Assembly (NCBI GenBank): GCA_905221615.1 | Contig: CAJNDT010006185.1 | Coordinates: forward strand, 248,001 to 312,000 | DNA: 64,000 nt | From: Symbiodinium sp. CCMP2592 | Taxonomy: Eukaryota; Sar; Dinophyceae; Suessiales; Symbiodiniaceae | Direction of reading: 5' to 3' | In this document: piece by piece, positions 24,055-35,712 of the stretch | Layout: the number at the start of each line of letters is the position of its first letter | Numbering within the stretch: position 1 is the first letter of the stretch | Position numbers and translations under genes: made by a program | Notes under the pieces: generated by a model | Seen by the model: the letters and a program-made list of their open reading frames with translations, nothing else | Database searches by the model: none | Told to the model about the DNA's origin: nothing

Positions 24055-24579
24055 TCAAGAGCAAACGGACACTTCGCGCTCTTGAGCTGCCTCCCAAACG
24101 GGCCCCATAACTGAAAGTGCACGATCCACCTGAGCAGCCGTAGTTGCTGAAGGCTGCAAAGCAAGAACTTCCCTCATCTCCGCAGCCGCTGCGGAAATGT
24201 CCTCGTCGATCTTGCCGGATAGTGCTCTGACCTGCGAGAGCAACCCCATGGTATGGTTCGCTAGGAGAAGAAACCAGCCTTGCAGAGCTGCTGTCAACTC
24301 CTTCTTGGCTCGTGTATCTCCAGCTAGGCGTTTCGACAGTCGATTTATTGCATTGGTTCGACGCTGCAACCCTTGTTCCACGGTAGCATCCGCAGGTAGT
24401 TGCCCAGATTGTCCCCAGAGGTCTTGCGTCGATCTCGTCTGGATCGCCTGAAGCGTCTGCACAACAGCTGCCGGGAGGCCAAATTCCACACGTGTCTGTT
24501 GGGCCTGATCGTTCTTGTTCGTCTTGCCTTTCCCTGCCGGCTTGGCGGGATTCTGACTTGAGGGACCCTTGGGAGGCAT
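24055..24579 (-). CDS. Unrecognised protein, possible retroelement ORF1-like
   Basis: A 174-residue frame from an ATG (reverse complement of 24577-24579). It begins MPPKGPSSQNPAKPAGKGK, a basic disordered start. The rest is helix-forming text rich in Ala, Gln, Leu and Arg, with long polar-hydrophobic stretches such as AINRLSKRLAGD and AEMREVLALQPSA. No catalytic motif is visible. A short basic start followed by a coiled-coil-like segment is seen in ORF1-type proteins of non-LTR elements, but no endonuclease or reverse transcriptase follows within the window. A second open frame directly upstream on the minus strand (about 24591-24870) has one hydrophobic segment and may be unrelated. I cannot assign a function. 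Confidence 0.4.
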   Translation of the reverse strand: MPPKGPSSQNPAKPAGKGKTNKNDQAQQTRVEFGLPAAVVQTLQAIQTRSTQDLWGQSGQLPADATVEQGLQRRTNAINRLSKRLAGDTRAKKELTAALQGWFLLLANHTMGLLSQVRALSGKIDEDISAAAAEMREVLALQPSATTAAQVDRALSVMGPVWEAAQEREVSVCS

Positions 24580-25853
24580 GCTCCCGTGATGAGATAGAAG
24601 CAAGTGGTAGGCGGTCAAGAAGTACCGACCACGCCTCAATAGAAGGCGTGCTTTCCTCCTGGCTTTCCGTTCCCTTCGGTGCCACGACGGGCTGGGCACT
24701 CTGCGGCGCCCCGTTGTTCTCAGCACTTCCCCAGAGGAGCAAGGAGACACCAAATAGAAAAAGCGACGCCAGTGGCCAATAGGTGCCGTGGCACATAAAC
24801 ACCACCAACGTAGGCCAGCTGCCAAAACCGGTGTTCAGATGAGAACCAGCTTGGTCAGGGCGAAGTTGGAAAAGCGGAGGAGCGCCCTCCGATAGTAAAC
24901 GCTGGTCAAATCCAGAGACTGACCAGGTAAGTGGTCGGCGACCCCGTCGCCACAACCACGCGAGCCCTCCAGGCTCGATGCAGAGTCCGCCGAGGAACTA
25001 TTGCAAGCGCGTGCGAGCACGCTAGGGTTGGGTATGCCCTATAACGAGATGAAACAGCTACGCCGAGACACCTCGAATAACGCTCGAGCCGCAACACCTC
25101 TGAACCGAAACCCTAAATCCTAAACTTCCCTAAACCATAGCCCCAAGTCCGAAACCCTAAGCTGTCCCAAACCCTAGTCCTGAAACCATGCAAACCCCCA
25201 GATCGTAAACCCAAAAACCCCAAAACTTCAACGACCTAAGGCCGATACCCTATAGTACCCTTAAAGGAATCCGGACCCGGGCCAGGTAACTGCAGACTCT
25301 CAAGCTTGAAACCGGGGGTGCCTGCAAGGATTCCTTTGGGGTTTGGAGTCTAGGCCGTTCAAAAGGGTGCCTTGAAGGGTTCCTTTTAATTACAGGGTTC
25401 GCTCGGGCTTAGGAGTTTAGAGGTTGAGGTGATTTAGGGGTTCGGGGGTTCAGGGTTTAATTAGTGATATAGGAATTTGTTGGGGGGTTGGGGCTTAAGG
25501 GTTTAGGGTTTCGGTTCTCTAGAGCTGCTTTTACTGCAGGCTAGCTGCCTTCGAAAAGTTTCAATTTCGTCTTGTGTATCTGCTTGGAATGTGCTGCTGG
25601 TTTTTGCATTTTCTGAAACTGTGGCCCTAGTAGGAGCCCTGTTACCATGACGAACGGACCAACAAGTAGAGACATTTGCTGGCGTTTTTTCATGGCTTCC
25701 GTTGGGTTCTACAGCGATTGTACAGGGAGTGTTTGGCTCAAGCAATTGTTTCCATAAAACGTTTCCATAACCCTAACATATGTTGCTTTTATGTTGTTTT
25801 TGTTCTCGTTGCGCGGGCCCACGAAGCCAGTGAGTGAGTGAGCCCCGGTTCCC
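24580..25853. other. Non-coding stretch with degenerate telomere-like text
   Basis: From about 25100 to 25515 the sequence is dominated by imperfect CCCTAAA words and then TTTAGGG-type words, with a switch of strand near 25300-25390. No gene is supported. Confidence 0.5.
25108..25215 (-). repeat. Degenerate telomere-like run
   Basis: Imperfect CCCTAAA words (AACCCTAAATCCTAAAC, AACCCTAGTCC and similar) over about 110 bp. Confidence 0.7.
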
Positions 25854-26240
25854 GCCACGACAGAAAAAAAAGCACGCCCCCGCAACCACAGCAAAAAAAA
25901 CAAACGCGCGTTGTTTTTTGCTGTCGTTGCGGGGCATTTGTTTTTTGCTGTCGTTGCGGGGGCGCGTTTTTTTTTGTTGCTGTCGTTGCGGTCCCCGGCA
26001 TGCGCTTTTTGCTGTCGTTGCCCTTCCGGCGAGTAGTAACCGACATGCCGGGGACCGCAACGACAGCAAAAAAAAACGCGCCCTAGCAACGATTGAAAAA
26101 AAAACACGCCTCCGCAACGACAGCAAAAAAGAAACGCCCCCCGGAAGACGACAGCAACAATACAAGCACGCCAGCGCAACGACAGCAAAAAAAAACGCGT
26201 CCCGCAACGACAGCAAAAAAGCAACGACAGCAGAAAAACA
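25854..26240. repeat. Inverted array of CGCAACGACAGCAAAAAA units
   Basis: About four to five units in the reverse orientation (TTTTTTGCTGTCGTTGCG, up to about 26020) face about six to seven forward units (from about 26052). Around the centre, GCGTTTTTTTTT...GTCCCCGGCATG (about 25972-26002) pairs with CATGCCGGGGAC...AAAAAACGCGCC (26044-26082), giving a long hairpin. Frames across it on both strands are repeat translations. Confidence 0.9.
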
Positions 26241-29200
26241 ACACTCTTATCTTACTTTATGATGCTTGGTGTCATGTGTAAGTGTAGGTTTTCGGGTAAA
26301 GAACTGTGCGGTTCAATGCAACGCAGAGATCTTTCACCGGGCATGTTACAGGGCAAAGGCTTTCTACAGGCGGCATGGCTTCGAATCCCTGAAACCAAGA
26401 GCTTTGGTCCCAACCTCACAGCCTAAACCCACTCCAGACCCTAAGCACCTTCAAACCCTAAAGCGCTAATGCCTGTAGCTATCACACAAAGCCCCCAACA
26501 AGCTTCCTTGGCAGGTTCAAGACTAACGTGCCTCGACGGTTTCGTGCTGAAGGAAGGGAGTCTGGACCCTAAAACTGTGGTACTCTTTTTGCTTACCAGG
26601 TTGTCCAAGGAAAGATACAACATCCTAAAATTTAGGTATCTTCGGGGTTGACTCTCGAACTCTTCCTCCGCAAAAGGATGGAAACTTCTAGGGATTTAGG
26701 ATTTTGCCTTCCGGGTTGGGTTTGCGGTAGTTCGATGGAGTCTCGGTCTATTCTAGATTACTGTACTTGGAACACGGGGCTGGATGGGATTCCGTCTTGG
26801 TTTCAAGGCGGGTAGACCTTAAGCCGTAAGACAGTGGCCTAAACAAATACTTATGGTCCTTTTGAGGCTCCTTATTACAATTATACTATACTGGGCCCCA
26901 AAAACCTTATTCTAGCTACTACCACTACCACTACGAGTACCACTAGACTACGACTACGATGACGACGACACCACTACTGCCACTACTGCCACTACTGCCA
27001 CTACTGCCACCACTGCCACCACTGCCACTACTGCTACTGCCGCCACTGCTGCTGCTACTGCTGAAAGGGGCACCTCGCCTGCACCGTAGTTCCGTTGCCT
27101 TGCGAGCGTGGTGGGTTAGCTTCGTACTGCCGCAGCTGCCTTTGCCAGACAAGCGGGCACCTCAGTGGCTGTTCGCTGGCCTTTAGGAAACCGTAGCTTA
27201 CGCTAGAACGCCGGGCCATAGCCAATAAGGCAACCAACAGCGTTGCTGGAGCAACCGCCGGAAGTCTTTTTGGCTTTGGAGGCAGAGGTTTTTGATTTGC
27301 ACCCCAGCCGTCCTCGAGCACAAGGTTTTTACGAAGCCGCGAAGTTTCAAAATCCCCAGTGTAGAGGCCAGAAGAAGGTCCGTCGTTCCCAGAGAACATT
27401 GAACTAACTGCAAAGACCAACGCCAGCAACCCATGTTGAACGCCGAGCTCTTGGAGCCACCGCCGGACAGAACCCGAACCTCAAAGCCTGAACCAAAAGC
27501 AAGCATAGGCCCTATCCTTGGTTTCAGTTCGCCAAGAGCCACCGGTTGAAGGAGGTCTCCTGCCGTCTTTGCTAAAGTTGCATATCTTGAGGTCTGGGGG
27601 CATCGAGTTTCCCACCTTCGCTGCTTGAAGGGACTTCATGCTGTGCTAAAGCTGAGCATATGGTCCGGTTGAGACGGCAGGTAAGCTCCCAGTTGAGTCC
27701 TGCGTGCCAGGGACCGTTCCTCACACAGCCATGCATTCGTTTCAGATCGTTTCAGCACAATATGTCGAACCTTCGCCTCGTCGCGCAAAGGAGCCAACCG
27801 AAGCTTCCAATGTTTTCCTTCTTTTTGATCGGGTCTTTAACAAGAACGCATGGCCTGAGCACAACGGTGTAGGGCAACACTCAACGAGCAAGAGTCGCGG
27901 CGTGACACGTCGGGTTAGGCAAAACCATGCCTGCAGAGAGCCCGGAAGCCCCGCCCGGAGTCACAAAACAGGCCTGAGGCTCTGACTTCGCGCTGACCTT
28001 GCATTCAGTGAGAGCTGCGTGTTTGCTTGCATGGAGATGCGTCGACGCCCCCGGCGTAGGCGATCCAGACCGCTCTGGCAAAGGATCAGGCCGAGCTTCC
28101 CAAAGTCTGGGCCTTGAAGTCGGGCGGATTCGGAGCCGCAGGGGAACGGTCGGTACGGCGAAATGAACAGGGTTCTGCTGATCGGATTCTAAGGCTTCAA
28201 GTTGAGGTCTTAGGGTTTTTGAGGGGCTTGGGTCCACGACGGGAATTGAGTCATCTTCCATGCGTTGTAAGCCTCCGAAACCGCTACCGAGGCTTACTTC
28301 GATCTCCACCTGGCGGCTTCGGAAGCAGAAAAGCAGGGGACCTACTTCGGGGTTTGGACTTCGGTGGACATCAGGCTGGAGGATGTGGCGCTGCACCAGG
28401 CTATGAAGTAGCTTTGCGAGGAAAGCAACGGAACTTCGAACGCCTGGCGATTCCGACAGTCGGTGTAGATAGTTGAGTGACGTAAACCATTGTAAACCTG
28501 CGTAGCATCCATCGGTGATTTGCCGGTTGCACGGGGTGCGGACCCCGTGCATACGTCCAGAATCCGCATATGTCCAGAATCCGTCGGCCCAGGGGTGACA
28601 CACATCTCGCCGGGAGGATCTCCAGCAGACCTTGTGTTACTTTCGGAACTAGAGCTCTGAGGTTTGCATGAACCGCTCGAAGAAACAGTAAGGAAGCTGA
28701 GTAGAAAATGTACCGAAGAGCAGATGTCCCATGCACCGCTACGGCTACGACTGCGTTTAGGTGGGCCGCCCTTGCAGCCAAAGCCACTTGCGAGGTGCTT
28801 GGAATATGACCCGCTCGAGCGGGCATCTGCTGACGACTCAGCATCCGGGCCTATGGACCCACGTGGGTCTTAGCCCTCGAAGCACGGCTAAGCATGTGCC
28901 GCCTGAGGCTGGAAGCCATTTCTGGACAGGAATGTCGCTGAGCGTTGCTCCGTGAGGAAGGCGCCTACTGTTGTCCCCATCCCCTGATCACCTCGCCAGC
29001 TTCGAGCACACGGGACGGACAGCGGTTGCTTCACGCACTGCAGCTGCCGAGCGAACTGTTGAACGCGCCAAGACCACAACAGACACAGAACGAACGACCG
29101 AGGCCTCACAGTTGATAGATGTGAGTGAGACGACTCGTCAACTGCATGGGTGTTGTTGTTCAGATATCTGCAAGACCAACCTGACATGTTTAGGCTCTTT

Positions 29201-32133
29201 CCGAATGATGCATCTTGCTGGACGCTCCACCTGCCGGTCTTCCACCTTGCTTTTGCTCTTGAGTGCTGGGTTTGCTTGCGGGGCCTTTTCGAGGGTTAGT
29301 TTCGTCTGGGTTGTCCGGTTCTGATCGTTCGGATCTTGCTTTGCTTTGCTTCGGGTCATGGCTTTCCGTGTTGGGCCTGGGGTTTTCATGCGTGCGCTAG
29401 CACACGCCCTCCCCCCCGGGTGTGGGGTGGTTGACCCAATGCATTTTCCAGTGCACCTTATGCTTGTAGCGATTGGAACTGCAGTTTCGCAAGTGTTCTT
29501 CCGAAAGCTCTGCTACCAGTTTATCAGATGTCAGCACCTGATGGCCGAACCTGAAGCCCTGCAAGCCCTGCATCGCAGGGCGTTGTTTGCCTGACTTCAT
29601 CCAATTCACTGAGCTGATTGCAGATCACAGGCCGCCGCCGCGAGCTTCATCAATTCAGGTAAGCTTGCTATGCTGCTATGCTTGCTTTCAAGGGGGCTCT
29701 TCAAGTCTTAAGCATGGTCCAAGCTTCGGCATGACCGTCCTCAACACCAAGACGAGAGTTTGCGTGGAATGTTCTTCTCAGCCTGCTCCTCAAGACTTGG
29801 CCTGAGGGATCCCAGGAACCTCTGGACTCCCGTTGATTACTCACTTCCCGCTCTCGGAGAATCATGCCTCCCCCAAGCCTCGCAAAAGCCTGCCAGCGGT
29901 TGCAATGGCTCGGCAGGTGAGAGCAGGGGAGCAGAGCGTTCTTTCGGGTCGCATCGGGCTTGGCTTCTCCTGCTGGGGTCTGGTACCTGCACATAGATGA
30001 GCTTCATGCCATCGCAGTTGCAAAGTGTCGCAAAGCCATGCACCTCGAAGGTGTAGATTTTCGGTCGGTGAAGCGCCCAGAGCTCAGGAGAAAACGACGA
30101 CTGGCCAGGGGCAAGGTTTCAGTTCCCATTCGCTCCTCAACCGGGACACAGTTTCCAGTTGCCTTGTTTCACTAGCCAATTTCAACCTTCGAGCCACAGT
30201 ACGGCATGGGCTGTACAAAGTTTCGCTCCGAAACAGTCATGCGCACAGTCCAGGCGAGGTTCGCTCTGTGTGTACGTCTCATAAGCAGCCCAGCAGGGTT
30301 CCAACCCACCTACACTCCCCAGATGCACCGGAACCTTCAATGTGCATCAGAGCACTGTATAGACAAACACAGTTGAAGTGCAACCTACGCGGCCTTTGCA
30401 GTGAGATGGTTGACGTTGCTCCCGAGCTCAATGAAACTGAGGGGGGTTCCAGGCATGCTGGGGCAAGTGACGATACGCAGTGGACCATGCCGCTCGTACC
30501 ATGATGTGTCTTTCATGCCTAGAGTTGTCTCGGCCCGCACTGCGTTTCAACTGTTTGACGTCACCGGCTTGAATGGCGAAGCTTGCGATACTGTTACTTG
30601 TAGCAGGACCTGGGCAATTTCGGGATCAATCAAGTCCTGCAGACCTCCGGCTCGAAGCGGGCTCTCGACCATGCTATGTGCATTCATTAGGAACACTATC
30701 CCGACTGGGCATCGGGAAATCGATTTCTTCACATTCGTGCTTAGATTTAGACACATGCTCATGTACATACAATGCACATAACCACATAACAACATGCACA
30801 TTGATGCATATACACGTAACTTCATGGTCTTCCGGTTGATCGTCATAGGTCACAAAGTTAAGCGGCCATGCCGCTTTCCCGGCAAGAGGCCTCGGGTTGG
30901 AGATGTGTCTTGATGCCTGCAAGTAACCTTAAACTGTTGTGCTCTAGCACCTTCATTGTTGCACGCCTTGTCCCGCAAAGGCTCTAATCTAGTCTCCGCA
31001 CAGTCATATTTGAAGCGAAAGAAAGGCTGAGTGGAACTGGGAGACAGACCCTGCGTGCATTGACGTATGCGGGTGACCGGTGCATGTAGACGGACAAGCA
31101 GAGAGCGAGAGAGGGAGAGGCACAGACGGACGCAGACAGACAAAGAGACAGAGACGGAAACAGAGAGGGTCGGCTCCCTTTGACAGCGTCGCGACTTGCT
31201 CTGCTTGTGTACAGTATGTTCATTCATTTTCTACGATGTTGCACTGTGCCATAATGCAGCACATGCTGTGCTCATATGTCTTGCACGTATCAACTATGCT
31301 GTGCTTCATGGCAAAGTTCAAGAAGTTCATGCAATCACTCCCAACTGAGCTTCACTGCATTTTCTGCTAGGCATGGAGAGTGCCAGTTTGGCATTTTCCG
31401 CATTTTGATCATGTCGTAAGCTAGCTTGGACAAACAAGGTTCCAAGTAAATCACCGTCTGAACCAGTGGGCATTGATCTTGAACCTGCGATAAACCCTTC
31501 TATGAACATTTCCACAAAGCGAAAGCATAGGATGACCTTCATTGGGTTTTTCTCGCCCTTCCCTGAACATCCGATCGTTGTCGATTTAGGGTCCAGGGGT
31601 TAGGGTCTAGGGCTTGGGGTCTGTCGGGTCAGGGTGTAGGGATGCTCGGCATCCACGCTGCTGTAGCAGTGCTAAAGTATATAAGTCCTGTCCCCAACTT
31701 TCCAAAGCTTAACGATGTAGGCCCCTACGAGACCGCATGAACACCAGCATACGACTAAGCAGTGGTAGCTGGCTCGCCTTATGGGTTTGCTCATAGATTT
31801 AGGACAGGACGTTGTGGCTTGGAGTTTACAAGATTGGCTTTCAGTGATGTGGACCCATCGGGCTTCAAAGCGGTTTTAAGGGTTTCATGGAGCTTTCTAG
31901 GGGTTTGTCGCCTCGTCGCCTTCGCAGGCTCTCCATCGCCTCAACCTGGGCCGTGTGGACCTGAGTCGACTCTGTTTGCACCATTCCTGCCATTTGTCGG
32001 CCGACAAGCTTCAAGAATGCCGGAGCTGAAATCGAGGACAAGCCACCGACCGCCAGATCCGGCGCGCCTTCCATGTGAAGGCGGAAGCCCCGCGCAGCAC
32101 ATCAACAACCGCTCATTCTTGCATGGAGCTCCC
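26241..32133. other. Long stretch without a supportable gene
   Basis: It contains a trinucleotide array (26921-27062), a GA/CA-rich patch (31095-31165) and telomere-like words at about 31585-31640. Long frames at 27881-28603 (minus, 240 codons) and 28114-28476 (plus) overlap each other and show no motif, so I do not call either one. Confidence 0.45.
26921..27062 (+). repeat. CCACTACTG-type microsatellite
   Basis: ACTACC, ACTACG and ACTGCC words for about 140 bp. The serine/glycine frame on the minus strand comes from the repeat. Confidence 0.9.
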
Positions 32134-32211
32134 AAGGCGCTGCAGTGGCATCCGGACAAGTGCAGTGCTCTTGATGCCGCGGAGAACTTCCGCAAAGTGG
32201 AGGAGGCCAGG
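32134..32211 (+). pseudogene. J-domain (DnaJ) exon fragment
   Basis: The frame reads KALQWHPDKCSALDAAENF then RKVEEAR. This is the end of helix II, the diagnostic HPD loop (32149-32157) and most of helix III of a J domain, which stimulates Hsp70 ATPase. AAG at 32134-32136 could be a splice acceptor, so the exon might start at 32137. Helix I and the start of helix II are not visible in the same frame upstream, and the frame stops at 32224-32226. It is either one exon of an intron-rich gene whose other exons I cannot recognise, or a relic. Confidence 0.55.
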
Positions 32212-32735
32212 GGAGTTGACCCCTGAACCTCAATCGGCAAACCCTCTGCCACCCTCTGCCACCCTCTGCCCAAATCCACACTGGAGTGTCCTAAAGCTGC
32301 GCAACCCAGACGTTAAGCTTGAGCGTGTGCAACGGAGCTCGAGTTCTCCGCTCTTTGGGTAGCACCTCCAGGCGATGGCGACGCTACCGCCACCGATCGT
32401 CTCCACGGCCGTGGCCGGGCAACAAGGTAGCCTGCCACCGCAGCCGCCGCCTATCGTCGCCGAATCTCGACATGTCGGTTTAATGTAATGGGGCGTAGCC
32501 TGGGTCATGACGGCGTCACAGCGTCGTTGCCACGACGCTTTACTCAATTCGCTTTGCAGACAGCCACCCCTGAGGCCTTTAAATTCCTCGCCGAAGAAAA
32601 GGCGAGGCAAACGTCCGATACCTACCTGGGGAGCTTTGGCAATAGGCCTTGTTATTTTTTGTTACAACCAGCTTGGCGGGTCCATGGTTTTTTTTTTCCT
32701 AGGTCTGGCCTACTCTGGGGGGCCTTGCTAGGTCT
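32212..32735. other. Short non-coding stretch
   Basis: It contains three tandem copies of CCACCCTCTGC-type 11-mers near 32236-32272; nothing else stands out. Confidence 0.5.
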
Positions 32736-32840
32736 GGCCCCATGGTCCCTTGGTCCCTTGGTCCCCTGGTCCTTTGGTCCTCTGGTCCTGGTCCCCTGGT
32801 CCTTTGGTCCTCCGGTCCCCTGGTCCCTGGTCCGCTGGTT
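32736..32840 (+). repeat. GGTCCCYTGGTCC minisatellite
   Basis: About ten imperfect copies of a unit of about 10-11 bp (TGGTCCCTTGG, TGGTCCTCTGG and similar). Confidence 0.9.
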
Positions 32841-32847
32841 GCGGTAT

Positions 32848-33415
32848 CTAAAAAGCAAGAAAGAAAGACAGAAAGAAAGAATCAAAGAACGAAAGAGAGA
32901 ACGAAAGAACAAAAGCAAAAACAAGAGGAAGAACGAAAGCAAGAACTAAAGAAAGAAACTTAAAGAAATACCACGGAATCCGTAGGAAAATCGTGTTTTC
33001 CCAAGCAAAAACCAAGCAAATCCTCAGGAAATGAAAACGAATCCGTATGAAAACAGTGTTTCCACTGGGAAAAATTCAAAAACTGCTGTATCTAAAGAGG
33101 ACGAAAGAAAGGAAAACAGAAAGAAAGAACGATAGAACGAGAGAGAGAACGAAAGAACGAAAGCAAAAACGAAAGAAAGAACGAAAGCAATAACGAAAGA
33201 AAGAACGAACCAAAGAAAGAACGAAATAAATCAAACCAGAAAGAAAGCAAGAAAGAAAGGAAGGGAGTACGAGATGAACAAAGAAAGAACAACAGAAAGA
33301 AATAAAAGAAATGAACGAGCGAAAGAAAGAAAGATGTCCAGAATAAAAAAGCAAAGTTGGACAAGACGAAAGAGAAAGAATATGAAAGAATCACAGAAAC
33401 AAAGATACAAGCAAC
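32848..33415 (+). repeat. Purine-rich AAAGAACG/GAAAGAAA tract
   Basis: Two blocks of GAAAGAAAGAACGAAAGA-type sequence, interrupted by the repeat copy at 32961-33098. The strand is almost pure purine plus C. Confidence 0.9.
32961..33098 (+). repeat. Dispersed repeat of about 140 bp, copy 1
   Basis: Shares GAAATACCACGGAATCCG, ATCGTGTTTTCC, AACAGTGTTT and GGAAAAATTCA in the same order with 34224-34366. Confidence 0.75.
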
Positions 33416-34223
33416 AGGATACTACATAGTCCAATCGAATTTACCATAATATCGTAATGTACCGTAATATAATAATACATAATGTAACCTAATGTTATAA
33501 AATATACTACATATTATGTTGTAAATATACACACTGTATTGTACTATGTTACAATGTACTACACTATAAACTAAGATGTTGTTTTGTTCTATGTCATCTT
33601 CTGTTATGTTGTATTGTTGTATTTTTAGTATGCTATTATATGCTATAAGAAGCAAGGTTCTGTTATGTCAGAAAATGTCACACCAGTTTTGTGTTGTCGA
33701 ACCATCTTATGTCGTTCTTCTGGTTTACTATGTTATATATATATAGGTTAGAATGCTAACGGAAGAAGAGACACGAACAGGCACGGAAGAACAAAACACC
33801 CGCCGCCGCGCTTTTCGAGACGTGCAAGCTTGATTCGAAGAGTGTTTTCGAAGCCCATCATGTGAACGTTGTCTCTGCAAATGGGGGGGGCTGCGCCCCC
33901 CCCAACCCCCCCGCTGTTTTAAGCCGCGCAGGGTTGCTTTGAAGCATATGCCTTTTTTTGAAACCCAGCAAATGAGGGCGTCTCCGCCCTTGTAGATACA
34001 TGCTGAGCCAGAATCGCCAAATGAGGGGCGTGTTTAAGATAGATGATGAAGCGGAATACCAGCAACAGCTACAACAGGAAATCCGTCCTAAATGTGAAAT
34101 TGCAAGGAAAATTTGATTTTCCCGAGGAACAACCATATGTTGTCCTTCTGAAAACCTGAAGAAATGACACGAACGCCATAGGTAATAGCAAAATAGGCTG
34201 TTTCCTACGAAAAATCAAGGAAA
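33416..34223. other. AT-rich and G/C-palindrome non-coding stretch
   Basis: 33425-33740 is AT-rich with TAATGTA words. Around 33880-33915 a run of Gs followed by GCTGCGCC and a run of Cs can fold back on itself. No gene. Confidence 0.5.
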
Positions 34224-34366
34224 ACTTAGGGAAATACCACGGAATCCGCAGGAATATCGTGTTTTCCAGAGGAAAAACCAAACAGATCCTAAGGAAACAA
34301 AAGAAAATCCCTAGGAAAACAGTGTTTTCCCTTGGAAAAATTCAGGAATTGCTGTATTTGAAGTGA
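34224..34366 (+). repeat. Dispersed repeat of about 140 bp, copy 2
   Basis: Second copy of 32961-33098, about 1.26 kb downstream in the same orientation. The trailing AGGAATTGCTGTATTT is itself repeated near 34415-34431. Confidence 0.75.
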
Positions 34367-34527
34367 TTTATTTTTTGATCCTAATTTTAATTTTTTTTGA
34401 TGCCTCTGCCCCAGGAATTGCTGTATTTTGAGTGATTTAATTTTTTTTTGATCCTTATTTTATTTGTTTGATCTTTCCATTTAATTTTTTTGATCCTTAT
34501 TTAATTTTTTTTTGATCCCTCACCCCT

Positions 34528-35712
34528 CCAATACCTTCATGCAATACACGAGTAAAACCAGACCCTGCGAATGCTAGTTCCCCATTAGCTTGAGGAAAAA
34601 CACAAACAATAAAAGACTCTGCAAATTGTAGTTCCCCAATGGCTTGATGCAAAACACAACAAGGCCGACCCCGCAAATTGTAGTTCCCCCATTAGCTTGA
34701 TGCAAAACACAAGCACAAGAACACACCGCAAATTGTACTTCCCTAGTGGCTTCATGCAAAAGACAAGCAGATGAACACACCGCAAATTCTAGTTCCCTAA
34801 TAGCTTCAAGCAGAACACAAGCAGAAGAAGACCCTGCGAATTGTAGTTCCCCAATAGCTTGATGCAAAACACAAGCAACACCGATCCCTGCAAATGCGAA
34901 CCCCCCAATAGCTTCATGCAAAACACAAAGAAAACCGAACCCTACAGCAACAACAAGAACACCAGCAACAGCAACAACAACAACAAGAACAACTACCACG
35001 ACGGCAACGACGAGGACGAGGACGAGGACGACGACGACGACGATGACCTAGATGTCGACAGCGACACCCAAAAACAACGCCAGAAGACAGAAGATTTGAA
35101 ATTGGCATTTCGCACTATTCACACGCGAAACACGACCCTGCAAATTGTAGTGCTCCAATACCTTCATGCAATACACAAGCAAAACCAGACCCTGCGAATG
35201 CTAGTTCCCCATTAGCTTGATGAAAAACACAAACAATAAAAGACTCTGCAAATTGTAGTTCCCCAATAGCTTGATGCAAAACACAAACAAGGCCGACCCC
35301 GCAAATTGTAGTTCCCCCGTTAGCTTGATTCAAAACACAAGCACAAGAACACACCGCAAATTGTACTTCCCTAGTGGCTTCATGCAAAAGACAAGCAGAT
35401 GAACACACCGCAAATTCTAGTTCCCTAATAGCTTCAAGCAGAACACAAGCAGAAGAAGACCCTGCGAATTGTAGTTCCCCAATAGCTTGATGCAAAACAC
35501 AAGCAACACCGATCCCTGCAAATGCGAACCCCCCAATAGCTTCATGCAAAACACAAAGAAAACCGAACCCTGCAACTTGTGGTTCCCCAACAGCTTCATG
35601 CTAAACACAAGCAAAATCAGACTCCGCAAGTTGTAGTTCCCCAATAGCTTCATGCAAAACAGAAGCAAAACCAGAGCCGTCGAATTCTAGTTCCCCAATA
35701 GCTTGATGCAGC
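34528..35712 (-). repeat. Array of 51-55-bp repeats with an internal large duplication
   Basis: Units contain GCAAATTGTAGTTCCCCAAT then AGCTTGATGCAAAACACAAG, each ending differently. 34528-34943 and 35155-35571 are almost identical (416 and 417 bp, offset about 627), separated by a CAA/ACGACG microsatellite (34944-35055). On the minus strand many units stay open and read as a repeat of about 17 residues (for example VLHQAIGELQFAGSS). Whether it is translated is unknown; I treat it as a satellite-like array. Confidence 0.85.

Noticed and set aside
25709-26281. ORFs of 80-171 codons on both strands
   Set aside because: Produced by the inverted CGCAACGACAGC array.
27881-28603. 240-codon minus-strand ORF
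   Set aside because: No motif, overlaps a similar open frame on the other strand, and composition looks like GC-rich non-coding DNA.
34528-35712. CRISPR-like look of the regular repeats
   Set aside because: Units are contiguous and diverged, there are no unique spacers of constant length, no cas genes, and the genome is eukaryotic.
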